DNA from: Bacteroidia bacterium
GTDB lineage: Bacteria > Bacteroidota > Bacteroidia > Flavobacteriales_D > Crocinitomicaceae
Length of the DNA: 57,816 nucleotides
Direction of reading: 5' to 3'
NCBI GenBank assembly: GCA_030427935.1
Contig: JAUICI010000007.1
Span: 1 to 57,816, forward strand
The notes below the pieces were generated by a model. It was not told the origin of the DNA, ran no database searches, and worked only from the letters and a program-made list of their open reading frames with translations. Below are positions 54,583-57,816 of this stretch, in pieces. Numbering within the stretch: the stretch's first letter is position 1; the number at the start of each line of letters is the position of its first letter. Position numbers and translations under genes: made by a program.

Positions 54583-55683
54583 CTAGTGATGGTCATCAAC
54601 TGCTTGTCCGATAAACAAGGCTGATAACATCGTAAAAATATAAGCCTGAAGCGCTGCAACCAGCAACTCAAGCGCAGAGATAAACAAAGTCATTGGAACT
54701 GAAAGCCCCGCCCATGCTACGCTCTGTTTAATAAATATGATTCCTATTAAAGAAATCACAATAATATGACCTGCAGAAATATTCGCAAACAAACGAATCG
54801 TCAAAGCTGCAGCCTTAATAAAAATCCCTAAAAATTCAATTGGAATAAGAATTATCCATAAAATTTTTGGCATGCCAGGAGGCATAAAAATATGACTCCA
54901 AAAACCTCTATTAGCATTTATTAATTGAATCACAAGAGTAAACAAAGCTAATGTTAAGGCAACAGAAATTGAACCTGTTAAGTTCGGGCTTGAAATCAAT
55001 GGTATCAAACCTAACAGATTACCAATCCAAATAAAGAAAAACACTGTTAACAAGTAAGGCATGAACTTCGCATATTTAGACTTCCCAATGTTTGGAATTG
55101 CAATATCATCTCTCACAAATACAACCAATGGCTCCATCCATCCAGCCAAACCTTTTGGCGCTTTATCATTCTTCTTATACGACTTAGCAACTGATATAAA
55201 AATTAAAAGTATCAGAACAGCTAGTACGAAAAGCGTGAACACATTCTTCGTAATTGAAAAGTCTAGTGGTCTAACGGCATTAGCCACCTCAAGTTGACCA
55301 GACTCTTTATTCATTTTTGTCTTCAAATGTGACTCTCCATCCTTTAGTTGATAAACCTTTTCGTGAAAGTTAACAAACTTCATCCCGTTCTTTTCAACGA
55401 CATGGTGTCCATGATGATCATGATGAAACTCAGAAGATGAAAAAACTACTAAACCCTTATCCGTCCACAGGATTATTGGAAGAGGAAGTGTGATTGCATC
55501 TTCACCCTCTCCTAGCAAATGATATCCATATGAATCTTTAATATGGTGCTTAGCAAACTCTGGGAGATTAAACTCCTTTTCTTCTTTTCCTTCCTCACCG
55601 TGATCAGAAGCAATTACTCCGTTTGAAAGTCCGAAGACAAAGACTATTAGAACTAGTCTGTTAATGAATGTATTTAAGGTCAT
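54583..55683 (-). CDS. atpB: ATP synthase F0 subunit a
   Basis: 366 residues, longer than the E. coli protein because of a Bacteroidota-type N-terminal extension: a signal peptide-like segment, a His/Glu-rich stretch (SDHGEEGKEEKEF, FHHDHHGHH) and a periplasmic domain before the first core helix. The proton-channel arginine lies in AAALTIRLFANISAGH, and the last helix has ELLVAALQAYIFTML. First gene of the atpB-E-F-H-A-G cluster, with a -7 box about 40 bp upstream. Confidence 0.96.
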   Translation of the reverse strand: MTLNTFINRLVLIVFVFGLSNGVIASDHGEEGKEEKEFNLPEFAKHHIKDSYGYHLLGEGEDAITLPLPIILWTDKGLVVFSSSEFHHDHHGHHVVEKNGMKFVNFHEKVYQLKDGESHLKTKMNKESGQLEVANAVRPLDFSITKNVFTLFVLAVLILLIFISVAKSYKKNDKAPKGLAGWMEPLVVFVRDDIAIPNIGKSKYAKFMPYLLTVFFFIWIGNLLGLIPLISSPNLTGSISVALTLALFTLVIQLINANRGFWSHIFMPPGMPKILWIILIPIEFLGIFIKAAALTIRLFANISAGHIIVISLIGIIFIKQSVAWAGLSVPMTLFISALELLVAALQAYIFTMLSALFIGQAVDDHH

Positions 55684-55723
55684 TGCAATAATTCGTTTAT
55701 AATGTCCTCCTAAAAATTTCGGG

Positions 55724-55731
55724 CAAAGGTA
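55724..55731 (-). promoter_or_regulatory. -7 box of the atp operon
   Basis: TACCTTTG on the minus strand, perfect TAnnTTTG, predicted start about 55719, 36 nt before atpB. No good -33 box. Confidence 0.5.
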
Positions 55732-55836
55732 TATAATTAATGCTTATTAACCTGAGAAAAAAACCAAGAAAATGAAGAAAATGTAAAATTAAAATGAAGA
55801 CAGCGATAACTCAATGAAAATCATAGATAAAGCGAG

Positions 55837-56217
55837 TTAAACCTTCGATAAATAAAATCGAATAAATATCATCGCTTCAGTCCCTAAATAAAGAAAGTAG
55901 ACTACGAAAAACTCAATGATAAAAGGAAATTGATACGCATCATCTGAACCAATCCAGGGAATTAAAAATATAATGCCTGCGATCATTTTAAAAGTAGAGA
56001 ACCCTACGAAAGCTTTGCCGATCTGTTTATCATCAATCTTCTTTACTTTATTCAAAATAAAATCGAGAATGAGTGCAAAAAGAAAGAGGCCTCCATGTGC
56101 ATAAAAGATCTCGTATTGCTGGTATTTCTCTGGCAAGTATTCGAAAAGTGCCACATGCATGCCAATCAATACTAAAAAAACTGAGGCGAAATTTTTAAGA
56201 TTTGGAATCGTCTTCAT
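55837..56217 (-). CDS. DUF6168-like membrane protein near the atp operon
   Basis: 126 residues with four hydrophobic helices (ASVFLVLIGMHVALF; GLFLFALILDFIL; MIAGIIFLIPWI; FFVVYFLYLGTEAMIF). Resembles the small membrane proteins (DUF6168) found between AtpZ and AtpB in flavobacteria; possibly takes the place of AtpI. Its start overlaps the AtpZ-like gene by 23 bp. Confidence 0.75.
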   Translation of the reverse strand: MKTIPNLKNFASVFLVLIGMHVALFEYLPEKYQQYEIFYAHGGLFLFALILDFILNKVKKIDDKQIGKAFVGFSTFKMIAGIIFLIPWIGSDDAYQFPFIIEFFVVYFLYLGTEAMIFIRFYLSKV

Positions 56218-56428
56218 CTTCTTTTGTGAGCTGTTTGACTTCTTTTATGACCAAATACAAGGCCACAAAAACGGACAGCAAAGATAGAATAATCGTATAG
56301 AGTTTGTGCTCATTCGGGTATTTTTCATCCAATTTACTTCCACCCCATACACCTAAAAAAATGACTATACCCATTTGGAAGCCCATTCCTGAGAATCGCA
56401 CCCACTTGTTTAGTCCTTTTTTAGGCAT
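56195..56428 (-). CDS. AtpZ/AtpI family protein
   Basis: 77 residues, two membrane helices with the family pattern FSGMGFQMGIVIFLGVWGGSKLDEKYPNE in pieces and LYTIILSLLSVFVALYLVIKE. Members of the family assist F0 assembly or transport Mg/Ca for the synthase. 2 nt after the bactofilin gene. Confidence 0.88.
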   Translation of the reverse strand: MPKKGLNKWVRFSGMGFQMGIVIFLGVWGGSKLDEKYPNEHKLYTIILSLLSVFVALYLVIKEVKQLTKEDEDDSKS

Positions 56429-56430
56429 GA

Positions 56431-56868
56431 TTAATAAACCACTGAAGGCTCTTCTTCCGTAATATTATTTTCTGGAAGATCTTTAGATAATTCTGAAACG
56501 TCTTTTCCGTTCGACATTTTGCAATTTCCGTCAAACTCGGCACCATTTTCAACGACGATTTTTCCAGTTTGGATATTTCCTTGAATTTTTGCTGTTGATC
56601 TAAGAGCTAAAAGATTTGCAATTCGAATATTGCCTTCAATAGATCCTTCTACATCCGCATCCATGCATACAATCTCTCCTTTGATCAAGCCCGCTGGACC
56701 AATCACTAATCGACCACGAGTTTCTAGATTTCCGTACAACACACCATCAATTCGGATATTGGATTCCGTTTTGATATTTCCTCTCACCTCTGTACCTTCA
56801 ACGATTCTGTTTAGCCGGTCGGGTGAATTATTATCTGAGGGTTTTACTTGATTTCCGTTTTTAAACAT
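56431..56868 (-). CDS. bactofilin (polymer-forming cytoskeletal protein)
   Basis: 145 residues. Bactofilin beta-helix repeats of about 17 residues: IVEGTEVRGNIKTESNIRI, GVLYGNLETRGRLVIG, ADVEGSIEGNIRI, STAKIQGNIQTGKI, NGAEFDGNCKM. Flexible tails at both ends. Polymerises without nucleotide and organises cell-envelope processes. Lies between a SprE-like gene and the AtpZ-like gene, a common flavobacterial order. Confidence 0.92.
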   Translation of the reverse strand: MFKNGNQVKPSDNNSPDRLNRIVEGTEVRGNIKTESNIRIDGVLYGNLETRGRLVIGPAGLIKGEIVCMDADVEGSIEGNIRIANLLALRSTAKIQGNIQTGKIVVENGAEFDGNCKMSNGKDVSELSKDLPENNITEEEPSVVY

Positions 56869-56972
56869 TTCCTCTCAATTTTAATTCTTTAGCTAAAATA
56901 GGGCATTTTTCAGGGATAGAAAAATTTATTATCCCAACAAAGGTTAATTTTCGACGAATCAGGAGAATAGAC

Positions 56973-57816
56973 CTATTTGTACTTCTCTTCGAAGAAGTCG
57001 ATGTAATGTTTTACATCTTTGTCTACATAAAGCTTTGTAAAGTTTGATTTCGAAATGATAAAATAATCAAACTCACTTTTGATTGGGAAATGTTTCGTGT
57101 CTTGCTTAAAGGTTGTGTAATAATCCATGGCACTTTCCGGAGTTTCAAAACTCGACACCAAATAGATTTGTTTACTTCCTGTTAGGATGGAAGAAGTCAC
57201 TTTAATTGGTAATCTTCTAAAATTCTCTCTATTGAAGTTCGACAATTTCATTTTTGTTGCATTGTCATCCACTTCATCTAAACTGACCATCATGAAATAC
57301 TGCACTTGCTCCATGTTTTCATCGTAAACCATGGTTGATTTAATCGCAGCGTTTTTCTCATCGATCTCTTTCTTTTTACCCATTCGATCGATCAATTCCT
57401 GTGCTTTCTTGGCTTCCGGTGTACCTGGGAATTTTTTTATTAAATCCTCCAAAGGAGATTTCAAGGCCGATTCCGTGTTCTGACTTGTTTTCCCAACAGC
57501 AAAAGCCTTTAAGAGATAATATTTTGGCAAATAGGCATTGGTTGTGTCCGAGGCAATAATTTTATTACACTTGGCAATGACCAAACCATACATTTTGTTT
57601 CTATATCGATCATACAGCTTGGAATACTCCTGTTCGTCTTCATTTGCCTTCTCTTCCTTGTCTTTAAAATAGTCTGGGTCACGAATGATATTCGCATAAT
57701 CCGAATTCGGATAATTGTTTAGAATATAATTTTTATACTCTTCTTTTTCCGCACTCCCTTTGTCGGCATAAATTCGATAGAGCTGATAAGCCGTTGGTAA
57801 AACCAATTCGTGCTTA
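56973..57816 (-). CDS. sprE: SprE/PorW-like T9SS-associated TPR lipoprotein (C-terminal part)
   Basis: 280 codons in the window; the frame is open to the last base, so the N-terminus lies outside. Helical TPR-like segment (YKNYILNNYPNSDYANI; YYLLKAFAVGKTSQN; LIKKFPGTPEAKKAQELI), then a compact C-terminal domain (VQYFMMVSLDEVD, LPIKVTSSILTG, FDYFIISKSNFTKLY). The style and the neighbourhood (bactofilin, AtpZ, atpB) fit SprE/PorW, a component needed for gliding and T9SS secretion. Assignment rests on context and the C-terminal part only. Confidence 0.65.
   Translation of the reverse strand, partial: KHELVLPTAYQLYRIYADKGSAEKEEYKNYILNNYPNSDYANIIRDPDYFKDKEEKANEDEQEYSKLYDRYRNKMYGLVIAKCNKIIASDTTNAYLPKYYLLKAFAVGKTSQNTESALKSPLEDLIKKFPGTPEAKKAQELIDRMGKKKEIDEKNAAIKSTMVYDENMEQVQYFMMVSLDEVDDNATKMKLSNFNRENFRRLPIKVTSSILTGSKQIYLVSSFETPESAMDYYTTFKQDTKHFPIKSEFDYFIISKSNFTKLYVDKDVKHYIDFFEEKYK

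Noticed and set aside
55706-55711. AGGAGG on the minus strand upstream of atpB
   Set aside because: 22 nt from the ATG and no alternative start codon at a proper distance, so not a ribosome binding site.
1-57816. Mobile elements, CRISPR arrays, prophage or restriction/defence genes
   Set aside because: No transposase, integrase, phage or defence motifs and no regularly spaced repeats seen; gene content and base composition look uniform.

Overview
The window comes from a member of the Bacteroidota, most likely Flavobacteriales (marine or freshwater Crocinitomicaceae/Cryomorphaceae-like). The evidence is: type A and type B C-terminal sorting domains of the type IX secretion system (T9SS); the C-terminal part of a SprE/PorW-like T9SS lipoprotein next to a bactofilin; Bacteroidota-restricted families (DUF2480, DUF4846, DUF2723/GT117, DUF3109); moderate AT richness; almost no Shine-Dalgarno sequences; and repeated matches to the Bacteroidota sigma-A promoter (TTTG, about 20 bp, TAnnTTTG). 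It is chromosomal housekeeping DNA. I see no insertion sequence, prophage, CRISPR array or conjugative module.

Layout. 1-5.7 kb: end of a large repetitive type B T9SS adhesin, a DUF4846 lipoprotein, an M42 aminopeptidase abutting dxs, and a cold-shock protein. 5.7-6.05 kb: an intergenic region with its own promoter and terminator, a candidate small RNA. 6.05-8.8 kb: a T9SS type A secreted protein. 9.0-15.3 kb: a complete suf iron-sulfur operon, sufA-B-C-D-S-E, then a DUF59 protein and DUF2480, read from a good promoter. 15.4-16.9 kb: two small cysteine-rich lipoproteins and thiL. 16.9-25 kb: a tetratricopeptide-like protein, a lipoprotein, a LytTR-type two-component system with a beta-propeller sensor, an alpha/beta hydrolase and an M24 peptidase. 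25-27.7 kb: small uncharacterised genes, a glutaminase-fold protein without its nucleophile, and rnhA. 27.7-34.4 kb: a TetR-TolC-MFP-RND efflux operon. 34.6-36 kb: a SPOR-tailed cell wall amidase and a third cysteine-rich lipoprotein. 36-40.5 kb: rimP-nusA-infB with a terminator-like hairpin in its leader. 40.5-45.9 kb: a cyclase-family hydrolase, a polysaccharide deacetylase and a giant GT117 membrane protein. 46 kb: tRNA-Gln(TTG). 46.5-50.7 kb: small secreted proteins, including a pair resembling chagasin-type inhibitors, a kelch T9SS protein and DUF3109. 50.7-57.8 kb: ATP synthase genes atpB-E-F-H-A-G (no atpD/atpC here), preceded by AtpZ-like, DUF6168-like, bactofilin and SprE-like genes.

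The most striking observation is an in-frame TGA at codon 19 of atpA, where this family has glycine; the reading frame is otherwise intact on both sides. It is either a sequencing error or a recent nonsense mutation in an essential gene. Other items worth a look are a set of genes whose start codon sits 3-8 nt after a TAnnTTTG box (predicted leaderless mRNAs, which also settle several start choices), a 6S-like candidate RNA at 5850-5990, the rimP-nusA-infB leader hairpin, hairpins in three gaps of the atp operon, and a duplicated tRNA-Gln 3' end followed by a second terminator. I did not find a clearly new multi-gene defence or metabolic system.
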